Below are positions 39,801 through 51,492 of a stretch of 64,000 bases of DNA, piece by piece (positions within the stretch are counted from its first letter, which is position 1; each line of letters begins with the position of its first letter). The notes below the pieces were generated by a model. That model did no database searches, was not told the DNA's origin, and worked only from the letters and a program-made list of their open reading frames with translations. This stretch comes from Patagioenas fasciata (taxonomy: Eukaryota > Chordata > Aves > Columbiformes > Columbidae): the NCBI RefSeq assembly GCF_037038585.1, contig NC_092520.1, positions 120,139,001-120,203,000 of the forward strand. The letters are read 5' to 3'. The translations under genes and the position numbers were made by a program.

Positions 39801-41404
39801 AAAATAGCTCTAAAAAGCTGTCAGAAACTTAGAACTTGCAGAACCTTATGTTATATCACATGCAGGAGAGCAACTAAAGGTTGTCAATAAACTTACCCAC
39901 CTTCTCAAAGTTTTTTGAAATATTCTTAAATATATGGTAGTTAACTTTCCCTAAAAGAGAATGTAATTACATCCAAGGAACTGCAGCATTATGCTGCTAC
40001 ACAGTGCTATCTAAGGTTAGCTAACTGCTTATTGCAGTCATTTCATCTGCAAACATGTTAGTTTTAATTGAGGAGGGGATTTATCAAGGCAATCAAAATA
40101 TCTGCAGAAAAAACTAAGGTCACGCCTGCAAAGCTCACTTAAGAAGTCAAATGAACACTTCGAGAGTTAGTGTAAAGCTAAGTCAGGTACGTATGGGCAA
40201 CAACAAAACACAGAAACAGATAGAATAATGCCCAGATCACAAATACCTATGCAGGCCAACTATAGAATTCATGTAGTCTCACTTTATAGATTTATACTGG
40301 TGAAATGACCAGTACCTGCGCTTGAATCCCATTAAAATCTGTGAAGACCTTACTCTTGGACATGTGCAAGCTGATCTTGTTTGCAATAAACTCAACAGGA
40401 GAATTTTAAAAGACATTTGAGAAAATGAACAAAGGGATTGTTACACAATTTCACAAGTCACATAGGGAAAATATCTGTAATAAGTTCCTGACATTTTCTT
40501 GTGCTTATTTAGTACTTTATATTATCTTGTCCTTTTAAAATATCTCTTAATTTTCGATAGATCTCTGCTATTCAGAATTGATACTTGAATTGATGAATGA
40601 AACTGCTTTGTTTGTTTCCTACAGAAAGCTTCCTCCACATTTGAAGCCTGCCTAAATAGCATTTATGTTCCTGCACAAACCATAAATATTTGGAATTATT
40701 TTTTAAAGTTTAGTCTTAAGAAATATTTTTACTGGAATCTCATCTAAATGTGAGTAGAACTACCTGAGCCCTCATAAACTTCAAAATAAAATTTAAATTC
40801 TTTTTTTTGAGTGTTAACCTTTCTTACATTGTCCAAGCAACTCCTAGGCCTAAATTACTCTGGTTTTACCCAAAAGAGCAGTGGTAAAAATGTTACAGAT
40901 CAGTATGTACATATTTATAGAAACAAAGCAATTAGCACTTGATTTTTAGAAGGCACAAAACCACATAACAAATATAATATGAGCTCTGTTCTAGAAATAC
41001 ATAGCCACTTAAACTCTGCCTAAGTTCCACGAGACTTCTGAATGCAAAAGAGTAACAAGATTGGCTCTACAGCAATGAGATATTTTTTTGAAATTAGTCT
41101 ATAATGATACTTTACATTATCTCATTAGCACATAAATTGATATTTTTAAATTGGGATAAAGCTGTAACAAATCATTACATAGTTATAGGTAACTGTAGTA
41201 GTAGTGATTATAGTGTTAATGTTTACTTTGGGTTAGTGATGATGACTATTAATATTTTCCTACATGACCTTATCGGCAATACCTACCTGCTTGTTCCTGT
41301 AAAACAAACTGCTATGCTAATAAGTAATATCTCAGGCATAATAGTGGTCAGCTAAGACTTTGATATTTTAGGTCAAATTACCACATTTGAAGAAATACAC
41401 AGTA

Positions 41405-41577
41405 ACAGGAACTGGTTGAGTCATCATCCCTGAAGGTATTTAAAAGACATGTAGATGTGGCATTCAGGGACATGGTTTAGTGGTGGACTTGACAGTGTCA
41501 GGTTTACAGTTGAATTCAATGACCTTAAAGGTCTTTTCCAACCTAAATGATTCTATGATTCTATTCTATGATTCTAC
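41405..41577 (+). mobile_element. CR1 LINE 3' end fragment
   Basis: About 170 bp of CR1 3' UTR: ATCCCTGAAGGTATTTAAAA, GTCTTTTCCAACCTAAATGA and an ATTCTATG tandem tail. It lies in GABRG3 intron 2, antisense to the gene. Its tail differs from the copies at 7.3 and 47.5 kb, so it is another subfamily. Confidence 0.9.
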
Positions 41578-42413
41578 AAAGGTATGAGGAAAATCAAAAA
41601 GACTCATCTTTCCTGCATAGAAGAGATGGGCTTGAACAACAGATAGAGGTCAAAGCCCTCCACTTGCTATTGTCAGAGAAACTCTGACATAACTGTCATC
41701 CCTATGTTTTAGGACCAAAGTACTAAAATTGGACTGAAAATGAGAACCAAAAGAACAATCAAAAATCAGATACAGACGTTGAAGAAAGTCTATATGACAG
41801 CAATACTAGGATGAGAACACAGATTTCTAAACAAGGTATTTTACTCACATGCTAGGTTTTGTTGCCATTCTGTCCAGGAGTGTGAAGGACAGCATGCACA
41901 TAAACAAACTGCTTCAATTAACTACAAATCACTTTTATTCCTCATACCCCACCACCACCATGAATCATTCTTTAACACTTTTATCTTTCATATACCTTTC
42001 TCTCAGGTAACACCTGTAAGTTTTCTAACGTTATGTTGTTTGGGAATGAAAATTGTAGGTCTTAACGGCTAGGCTGGTTTTACAACCAATCCCTAAAATT
42101 TCCATTTTTGTCTTACTTATATTCATGGGAGGGAAGAGTTCCTATGTGATATCATAAGACTGAATAATGATAGAATTTGTTCCTGCAAAGTTTAGCAAGC
42201 TACCAACCAAGGTCTGGCTGAACAATAGCAGTCATAAGAAAAACATACAATTGCAAAAAACAGCAACAATGTTTTAAAACGTGTGCAGAAATGTGTGCAT
42301 TGTTTAAAGATAACAGAATAATTTATTAGTTCGTGCCAGAACCTCAAAATGGCAACTGTACTGCTGTACATTTGCCAAATTTACAGATACTTACTCAGAA
42401 ACCTCTTTAACCA

Positions 42414-42420
<7 letters not shown>

Positions 42421-42445
<25 letters not shown>

Positions 42446-42475
42446 CAAAAACACAAACAAAAAACACACACACCA
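42421..42475 (+). repeat. (CAAAA)n microsatellite with CA tail
   Basis: Six perfect CAAAA units, then degenerate CAAA and a short CA run, in intron 2. Confidence 0.9.
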
Positions 42476-45400
42476 GACTTCTAAATAGACTTTTACACTT
42501 GGAAGAGTCAGCATAGTCTAGGTAATCACAGAAGGAAGGAGGCAGAATAAAGAGATTTTTCTTATATAATTGATATCTCAAATTTTTAATGACTCACAAC
42601 TAGCTTTCAGTCTGTGGTGTCCCAGAAGTCTGTATGCCATACTCCCAATCTTCTCTCAGATTTCTTAGGTGAAGTTATGGAAAAGAAGAATAAATAAGAA
42701 CTAGCAGCTGCTACATATTGTTTTGGGTCTGACAGCTTAGATGAACAGTTTGGCAAACATTAACTGTCAACCAAACTTTCCTACCTACAATGCCATTCAA
42801 GAAAAATTTTCAGTCTGAGTTTGCATCAAGCCATTTTAGCAAGTAATCACTGTCAGGAAATAATATTCTAAATAAGATTTATCTGTGTAAATGAATTTTT
42901 TATATTCACAAAGGTTGTCTTGTAAGGGACCTTGCTGTGAAGTACTTGGGTAAAAGGCCTCTCTGACATAAAACCAGTACATCTTTGTCAGCCCAACAGA
43001 CTACATGCAAGACAAATATTGCAAAGATACAAGTGTCTCACTAGAAATGAGACGAAAGCTAAGAACTGTATTACTTGGGTTAAATTATGAGAGTAGTTTC
43101 AGAAACACAAATTGTTTGAATACCGAAATATTTCTATATATTGAAGTACTGTAAACTTCAAATTAAAGTGTTGTTTTCCAGCATTTGTTTTAAATTAGGT
43201 GTTAAAAAAAAAAAAATCAGACCTGTTAGATAACCAAAAAAGTGAAATCATATTCACTTTTTTAAGCAGAAACATTAAATTGGAGGGCTTCAGGGTCACT
43301 GTGTTGGAATAAAATTTCTCTACATATTCTTTTACTATGACACATTAAGAGTTGTACATGAGAGAAAGATTAGTAAAAAGTAGGGTGTTTCCCCTGACAG
43401 TTGAGAAGGTGCAAACCAAACCAGGTCAGAAACCAAAGTCAGAAATTCCTCTTTACTCAGTTCCATGGTTAAGTGCTTAGAAAAGCAAAGGTAGGGATGA
43501 AGTATCTCACTGTCAACAGCCTATCCTAATCAGAAATGTTCCCATGCTATATTTTGAAAGAGTCTATGTTTGATGCACTATACTGGCACCAGACAAGAAT
43601 TAGGTGCAACCAACCAGTATATTTATGTCATGTTTTAGAACTCAAACATGGATCACAGTTTTCAACATGTAAAACTGGGACTTGGGAGTGGTCATAGAGT
43701 AGTTTACCCCCAGTTATTGCTATTAATGTTCTAGAACTGTTCATTGCAAAGTCTGTAGAAGAGAGCATCTATAAGCGAAAATGGTAGAGAATTAGAACTC
43801 CTGCAAACAGTTGAGAAATCCCTTCTATCCTTCCACCTAGAATAGAGGTTGTTTTCATTTGCATTAAATAGTAACCCTTTCCTCAGGAATATTCCCCCTT
43901 TCTCCAGGAATATTCCTCTCCTTGCATAGATGTGCTTATACATAATGCATAGAAGATGACTGGCACTAAAATAATCTTCAGATTTACTGTCTTACTCATG
44001 GAAACAGACACAATGGTTTTCCAGTTTGGTGACTGAATCAGAACGAAAGTTTTCTGAAATAACGACAATCCACTTTCCTATTTTTTGTTTTTAACAAAAA
44101 AAAAAAAAAAAGGAGAAAGGGAAAGGGAAGTATCAATGAGAAAAATTAAAACACACCTGTTTATTTCTTATGACTGGTTTCAGCTCCTGAGCTCTCATTA
44201 AATTCAGCCCTGTTTTGTAGCTGAGTATTAGCTACAGTAGTCCCCATCCTCACCAATGGGTTATCCAAGTTTCTTCTTCCATATAAACCCAAATTAGACT
44301 AATCTCCACAATCTTCTCCAGTGCCCAATACTGCAGAAGTTGGATCCAGGACTACGGCTTTCCCCTCCTGATTTGCTGCCATAACACAAACAGAAGTCAC
44401 TCCTTTTTCCCACTGTGTAGTACCTTTACACACTGGTTAGCACCCCAGGTACAACCGTCTATAATCAATCCCTAAGTGACAACTGTCTCACTATTTCCTG
44501 TTGTAAGATGCCCAACATTGTCTCCCACAGGCTAGCATAGAAAAAGACCTACAGAAGAAAGTAGTAACTTGGTCTTGCATGACAGTTGACAGCTTTCTCT
44601 GCGTTGTTATCCGGGAAATATTTTGTTCTGTGAGGCAATAAGCAACCCTCTGTCACCACATATGGGGAAACCTTGCTGAAGCTAATTTAAAGAGTATCAG
44701 GTGTGGCAAGCAGCAGGTAGCAACAATAATTTGACAGCCACAGTGGTAATAGCCTGTGGTGCACTTCAGGGTTTGTTTCTGTGTGGCCTGCTAGGAAGGC
44801 AGCTCAGACTGAAGAAAGGTTGTGATACAGCTTGAGAACGCAAGGTTTTCTTTAGGGTTGTGTTTGAAAATGCACTTCTCCTTTAAAAAGAAAAAGAAGA
44901 AAAGTTGTGCCAACTCACCCAACACATCTGCTCCTTGCATACACTGAAAAACTGCTTAAATTAGTTACAGAGAGAACTTTTAACTACTTAAAGAGAGAAC
45001 TGCTGTTAAACCCCGCCAAGCCGGTACAGTAAAACATGTCAGACATAACTTACTCTTCCATATTTGCCAGCAGAAATGAGCCCACCTATTTCTACCAGCT
45101 AATCTTGTTCAAACCTACTCAAGGTACTGAGACCTGCACAGCTGTTTGTGAGACTGCTATTGTCTTCAGAAGTTTGCCTGTACAACCGTATAGGACACTT
45201 GAGAAGCAAAGAAAAACAGCTGGACTCTTAAGGCAGCTAGACATGTCAGCGTCAGATGGTGTATAGACATTAAATTAGGGGGTGTACGTACATGTGCATA
45301 TAGATATTTATACACATATATAGATACATGCATACACACTTTCATACTTCAAAGCAGACTTATTTGGCCTATAAATACACAATAAATACAAGGGATCACT

Positions 45401-45670
45401 AGAGGTTGTACAAATATCTAGGGAATCCAAGAGGAATCTTGGTACTGCAGTGCAATCAAAAAGGAGGGAAAAGCAGGCATTAGTGGTAAAAACACCTCAG
45501 AACACAAGCTGATGAAGCTTTCTTCAACATGTGCAATCCATAGTCTTCCCTAGTATAGTGATACATTTGAGAAACAGAGAATGCAAGCATACAATACAAA
45601 TTATCCTACTACTTTTTTCTACCTTTCAGTGAAAAATATAATTAAAATCAGTATTATTCAGGCTTATTCT

Positions 45671-45748
45671 GGTTTTTTGGTTTTTGTTTGTTTGTTTGTT
45701 TATTTTTGGTTGGTTGGTTGGTTGGTTGGGTTTTTTTTGGTTTTTTTT
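45671..45748 (+). repeat. (TTTG)n then (GGTT)n simple repeat
   Basis: Four TTTG units, a short T-rich spacer, six GGTT units, then T tracts, in intron 2. Confidence 0.9.
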
Positions 45749-47526
45749 AAAGTAAGAAGGCAGGCAGCTTAGAAATGAAGTGCTAGAACATATAGGAAAA
45801 AATAAATGAATACAATAAATTACCACATTTATACAAGACTTCTATTGCATTAAAAATGGAATTCAGTCTTTTCAGTTCTGGCTGACCATTATAAGAAATA
45901 TCAGTTGAAAAACCTGCTCTCAGCTAAGTAACTCTGAGGCACAGGAGGTTCTGTCTTGCAACTTTATATCCCTTTATTTGTCTGGGGGTTTTTTATCTTA
46001 TTTTGACTTAATTTCTAATACTTATGATCACATTCTACTTTCAGTTTCCCTGGACAGTTTGAGTACATTAGAGTGTAGTTCCTTCTAGTTGGCTTTTCTC
46101 TTACAAGCATTATTTTGCTCCAGCTCTGAAATAGAAACTAACTGGAAGTATTACACTTTCCCTGGCAGAGTGTGACTAACTGCAGAGATCATTGGTACAG
46201 CCTGAAATGCAGGGGAAACTGTTTCTATTATGTTTTGGTTTTTTTTTTCAATTATCTTTAGGTATTTTTTTTAAATGTCAAAACAGAAATTTTTCACTGT
46301 CCTAACACAACTTGCTCACATTAGGAACAACATGGGGAAAAGTAGTTCTGTCTATTTGTACCTAACAAGTGTGCATAACTCCTTATTCTAGCCCTCTTGT
46401 GTTCTGGGAAAGGTATTTCAGGAGCTGTGGAAAAGGGTAGGTAATCACAGAAAGGCTGGAGAGCACCTGGTCAGATTGCAGGATCTATGTTTTAGAATAT
46501 CCTTTGCACTTAAATTAGAGTGCTGAGGTAACTGACTGCTTGTTAGAAATGCTCAGGGAACAGTTTTGTTCTCTAAATATTACTGATGAAAGAAAATTCA
46601 CATTAGCAGGTTGAGATACAGAGGGAAGCTTGGAGTTTAGCTCAGCTTATGCACTAATCTTAATGTTACTATTGCCTTGTCATCGCTGAAATGTTGGCCC
46701 ACATTAATTATTGCTTCTTAATGAACAAGAGACAAATATCTTTTCTTTGAGGTAAGCAAACCAACTACTGAAACTCTTGAAACTGAATGGTCTTCATGCT
46801 CAAAATGAGTACTGCAGCTCTGAGCCAGGTCTAGCATGAGATTTTTTTCATCCCACTACTAATGTCACATTTCAGAAACCTCTCACATACTACCTTTATT
46901 GATGGGTAAGGTGACTTTCACAATGAAAGAAAATGTAGCATATTATTTTCCACTTTCATGGAATATGATTGGCAAAACTTTCAGTTTGGAAGAACACACC
47001 ATTACAAACTTTCTGTCTGTTTAAGGCAACCTCCATTCCATATGAAAACAACTATAAAACAATGTAGAGTAACGAAGGTAACATTTATTTTCCAGGACTT
47101 CATTGTGGACTAAGCTATGCATCAAGGAAAGTGAGAGGGAAGGTTTCACTAAAGTAAGCTAACTTTGAAGGAAATATGTTTTGTCCTGTGCTATTCAATT
47201 TACCTGTGGTTTGCATCACTTTTTAAAAATGTAACAAATTTTAAATCAGATAATTAAAAATAGAGCAATGGCAAAAACCTGGTTTATTTAAAAAACTTAA
47301 GTAAAACTGAGATTTTTCTAGGTGTAGTTATTTTCATTCTACTCTTTGGCCTGTTGGTTGGCCTATTATTTCTGTTCTCATTTTATTAATAAAGGGGAAG
47401 TGAAATTTCAGGGCCAGAACTTAGTCCTGCTGAATGTCAGGACATAAGCCCGTGTGACATGAAGGAGAAGAAAAAAATCATTCTTGCAAGGTAATAAGCC
47501 TTACTGCACTTAGAAAATGTTGTGTA

Positions 47527-47783
47527 TGGGTATAAACTGGAACACAGGAGGTTTCATTTAAATTTAAGAAGAAACTTCTTCACAGTGAGGGTGCCAGAGC
47601 AGTGGAACGGGATGCCCAGGGAGATTGTGGAGTCTCCTTCTCTGGAGACATTCAAAACCCACCTGGACACCTTCCTGTGTAGTCTCATCTAGGTGTTCCT
47701 GCTCCGGCAGGGGTATTGGACTGGATGATCTTTTGAGGTCCCTTCCAATCCCAAACATACTGTGATTCTGTGATTCTGTGATA
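47527..47783 (+). mobile_element. CR1 LINE 3' end fragment
   Basis: About 257 bp, starting at the segment equivalent to ATCAAGCTGGAACACAAG of the 7.3-kb copy and running to the same 3' end (GATCTTTTGAGGTCCCTTCC, then three tail units of TGTGATTC type). It is closely similar to the 7.3-kb copy and lies in intron 2, antisense to GABRG3. Confidence 0.95.
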
Positions 47784-50700
47784 CATTGACCAGGTCCTCA
47801 CTTCAAAGGACTTTGAAACAAACTGCAGAGCACCTGTCTATGGAAGAGATTTTAAAACCTTCATAGTTCAGAAAGGGTTTACATGTTATCTGGAACTGAT
47901 GTCTTTTATACCATACAACAGACTCACGATTCTCAACCCTATAATTTCAGCTGGTAAAAAGTGAGCGGGAAAGATGCTTTGTGTCCATAAAACACCTTTC
48001 TTTTTGATCTAATCATTACACCAGTACAAGCTGTTCAGTGTGAGTTGCTTGTTTTTTTTTTTTTTTTCCAAATCCAAAAGGTGTGTATGCTCTGCGGTAT
48101 AATGGAAAACTGCCAGGTGCCACCAATAAAATGAAAACCCTCACAAGCTGTGATATTTATGGAGACAAGAACTCTGCCATGTGTGTGGCCACAGAGGATG
48201 TAGCCAGACATTCCTCTGCTGGTAGAACACTTCTTTATTTCCAAAGACCAAAGGCTAGACAGATCCTGTTAGGCTGTCAGGTTGCTGATAGCCTTCACAG
48301 GGTAACTGTTTTTCCTGATACATAGGTTGTTCAATCCAATCTTTCAAAATCCTGGCTTAGAACCTTGCAGATGACACCTGTACTGCTGAGCATAGATTGA
48401 ACATGTTATCTGACAGGCAGTCATTTACATGAAAGTCTACGCCAAGGATAAGCCAGCATAAGAAAAAAAAAGAAAGATCAAGTTCTGGCCTTGCATCTTT
48501 AGCATTGACCTACACATTCTTTCAGTGGTTTAGATGGGCTGGCTTGGGGAGGAGGAAGGAGCATGGCTGAGTGTCTGTTCACAGGAGCTCATTTACTGAT
48601 GGATATGCCTCTCACCTGGAAGTGACATGGTTACTGAACTATTCAGTGTCCATAGTGTAGCAATTGGCACTCAGAATATGTACAGTGCCAAGTAGTACCT
48701 GGACATACCTGAGCTAGCCGAAACATCAGTGGCCCTGGGAAGGATGAAAGGCCACAGAAAAGTGACTGTCTGGGCCAGCATGCTCTTCAATACCTTCTAT
48801 TTGCCACAGTCTTCTCCTTTCATTACGGCCTTTGGCTTGAAAAATCATGTTCCCAAGTGATCTAAGAATTGCAAACCCAGCCTTTGAAAGTGCAAACAAG
48901 TCAGTATTTTCCTAGGCTTTTCTGACTGTATTAAGAGAGAAGATTGTTTCTTCAGGAGCATTGCTAAAGTTATTCACTGTTAGAAACAGTGGCTTTGCAA
49001 AAAAAGGATTGGAAAACTGAGTGAAGAGTGGTGTGACATGAAAAGCTCTGTGTGTCCTGGCCTGTGGGACAGCCGGTTTGCCTACAGGCAGCACTGCACA
49101 TATGTAAAGGGTCTAATAAGTAGCTGACTGCATGTTAGCCCTGGATTTAACCCTCAACATTTTTTATTGGCTGCACTTCTACTCGGTTCTGAGAATTACT
49201 TTTCTCTTCCTCCATGGTTTATTCCCCGCTTTCTGTAAATTTCAAAAGGTGAGTTGTATGTGCTGTGTTCCCTGGTCCCCTACCTTTTCCCTCAGTGCTT
49301 TAACTGAAATGTATTATGCTTTAACTGATTTGTATTATATTAATACTGGGACCCTTGGGACAGGGACACAGTTCAGTTGCAGGACAAGTCAACTATCTAG
49401 TTTGAAGGATAACCTTCTCCAAGATGGAAAGGAAAATGTGCTTGTGTGTGAGGAACCAGACAGGAATTCAGGGAAGTTGCATAGAATGTCTGATTCTCTA
49501 ACATTCCCCTTGTGTTCTTCTTGACAAACGTAGTAGCTCCTCAGCTTCAAAAGGGCAATGTTATTTATCTGCATCAAAGGCACGAGAGAAGGGAAGAGAG
49601 ACCAGGGAAAGCAGCAGAGGTGAACTAACTTCTCTCTCTAGCATCTGAAAAACAGCTCAAGTTCTGAAATAGCCAGATTCCTATCAAAGAGAAAAATGGT
49701 GTAGGATTGAAATGCTTAATAGAAACAGGTTGATGTAGTTGAGAACTGTAAAAATCTCAGTTTGGTACAATATAGGAGGAGCTGTGTAATTCAAACCCTT
49801 TCCCTAAAACAGGACTTACGAAACTTTGTGGAGAGACAAAAGGAATTATTTTGGTAACAACAATTTTCCAGTGCTGTAATATATGTCTATCCTTGACAGA
49901 TTTTATGACAACTGACATGGGGACTTTGAATGATTACTTTGCCCCACATAGGCATCACATAATTTACTCTGTCTGAAGTCAGTGATCTGAGGATATGGTG
50001 TACGAGGTAAAATAAAAAAATTGTCTGAGAATGTCTTCCAGAGGTTGATATGGGTGGGGAACTGCATTAAAGCACTTCTCCATCAGATATTAAAGATCAG
50101 CTAAATCCAGTATGACAAACTAAGTAGAGAGAGATAAATGTCACACTCTGTTAAAAAGAGACACATCTATCAAATATAATATTTGTAAATAATATAGAAA
50201 ATGAAAGTAATAGCTATAAAAAAAAAAAAAACGAGTTTCATACCATAGCATAGTTGGTTTTTTTTTCTGGAACTGTTGTATAAAGTGCAACTATGAGGCA
50301 CTAATAATTGTAATGGTGAATGCATACAGATGGCTTTTAATTTCCTCTAAACTCACCCAAAGGGATCACCTAGAAAGTATATCAATACATCTGTCATCAA
50401 GAAATGGTAGTTTCACTTAAAATCAGCGCTAGGAATTCTCCCTCTAACCTGTGCAAAAATTTAGGAAAAGTAAATTATGATAGGTGGTTGTTCTGAGCTT
50501 TTTCCATTCCCAGTTCATTCTGAAGTATATGCAAGGTGCACAAACGTAAATGATAAATTGTCTCTGATTTCTGTCATACAAGCCTGCTGTGAACAAACAG
50601 AACAGCAGTTGTGCTATAGCCTTTCTGATCTAAGGATGGAGACCAAACAGAGGATAACCACAAAAGGTAAAAAAATACTGATTTGAAACACACAACCTCA

Positions 50701-51343
50701 TACAAACAAAAAAACCCCTCAGAATGGTTATATGCAGGTATCTACTGGCTCTTATCTAAATTTTATACCTATATGCAGTAGTACTGCCCACAAGACACTT
50801 CCAATCTATTAGATTTCTTTTGGAGATATCTTCTGGTTTGGGGAAGAAAATCTCTAGATTTGCCCTATACACAGGCAAATCCTAGTGCTGCCTTCTCAGC
50901 ATTAAGGCCCATAACTTTTGTGATCGCATTTGGAAGGGAGTAGATGCACATTCTTCTCTTATTGTGTCCTACTTTTTATTTTTAATATGCCAACTTTTTG
51001 ATCGCTCCTCAGAGCATGAGTTTTTCATACGCATGCACTGGATGACAAAACAGAGAAGTATGTTCCTAACTCTGTCAAAGAGCTGTTGAATCCCTTAGAG
51101 CTAGCCTTTCCATATCTCCACTTAAACTCTGCACAAGCAAACCAGTGTTGAGCACTCTAAATTACCACCACATCTTCCCATGATAATTAGCATTTCTAAA
51201 ATGTTGACTTGGAAATGAACTTCAGCTAAAAAAACTTAATCTCCACTTTCCCAGACATTTGTGCACACTAACCAAAATACAACATAATGTCTTTTCTGCA
51301 TCCATAGATGTTCTTCCTCACTTGTGCAGAAAGGAGTACTTAC

Positions 51344-51492
51344 TTCCAATATCTGGCCGTAGCTTTTTGTCATACTCTCTCAACAGCTTGTTTAGTATGA
51401 GAGTCACATCTGTGTCTTGTGTTTTTGGAGCTAAAACCCATTTTTGGTTAGTTGCTCCATCTTCATATTCATCCTCTTCAACCTTTCTAGAA
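51344..51492 (-). CDS. GABRG3: GABRG3 exon 2 (N-terminal extracellular region)
   Basis: This 149-bp exon encodes the start of the mature extracellular ligand-binding domain. The minus strand has a TTATTGCAG acceptor, then codons for SRKVEEDEYED, NQKWVLAPK, DTDVTLILNKLLREYDKK and LRPDIG. It ends in GGA-A before a GTAAGT donor. The acidic EEDEYED segment and the LREYDKK form are specific to gamma-3; gamma-1 and gamma-2 have different residues here (for example EGYDNK in gamma-2). LRPDIG is the conserved start of the Cys-loop receptor core. The one-base overhang (A) joins TA of exon 3 to make Ile, so the phases agree. The stretch between the acidic motif and NQKW (Gly-Ala-Thr) differs from human. 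An open frame continues a few codons upstream into the intron, but it has no ATG and the acceptor shows where the exon begins. Confidence 0.97.

Larger units (their letters stand above)
36834..51343. other. GABRG3 intron 2 (14.5 kb)
   Basis: Intron between exons 3 and 2, with GT-AG ends on the minus strand. It contains CR1 fragments at 41.4 and 47.5 kb, simple repeats at 42.4 and 45.7 kb and a T16 run near 48,051. No other gene or conserved exon was recognised. Confidence 0.85.
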
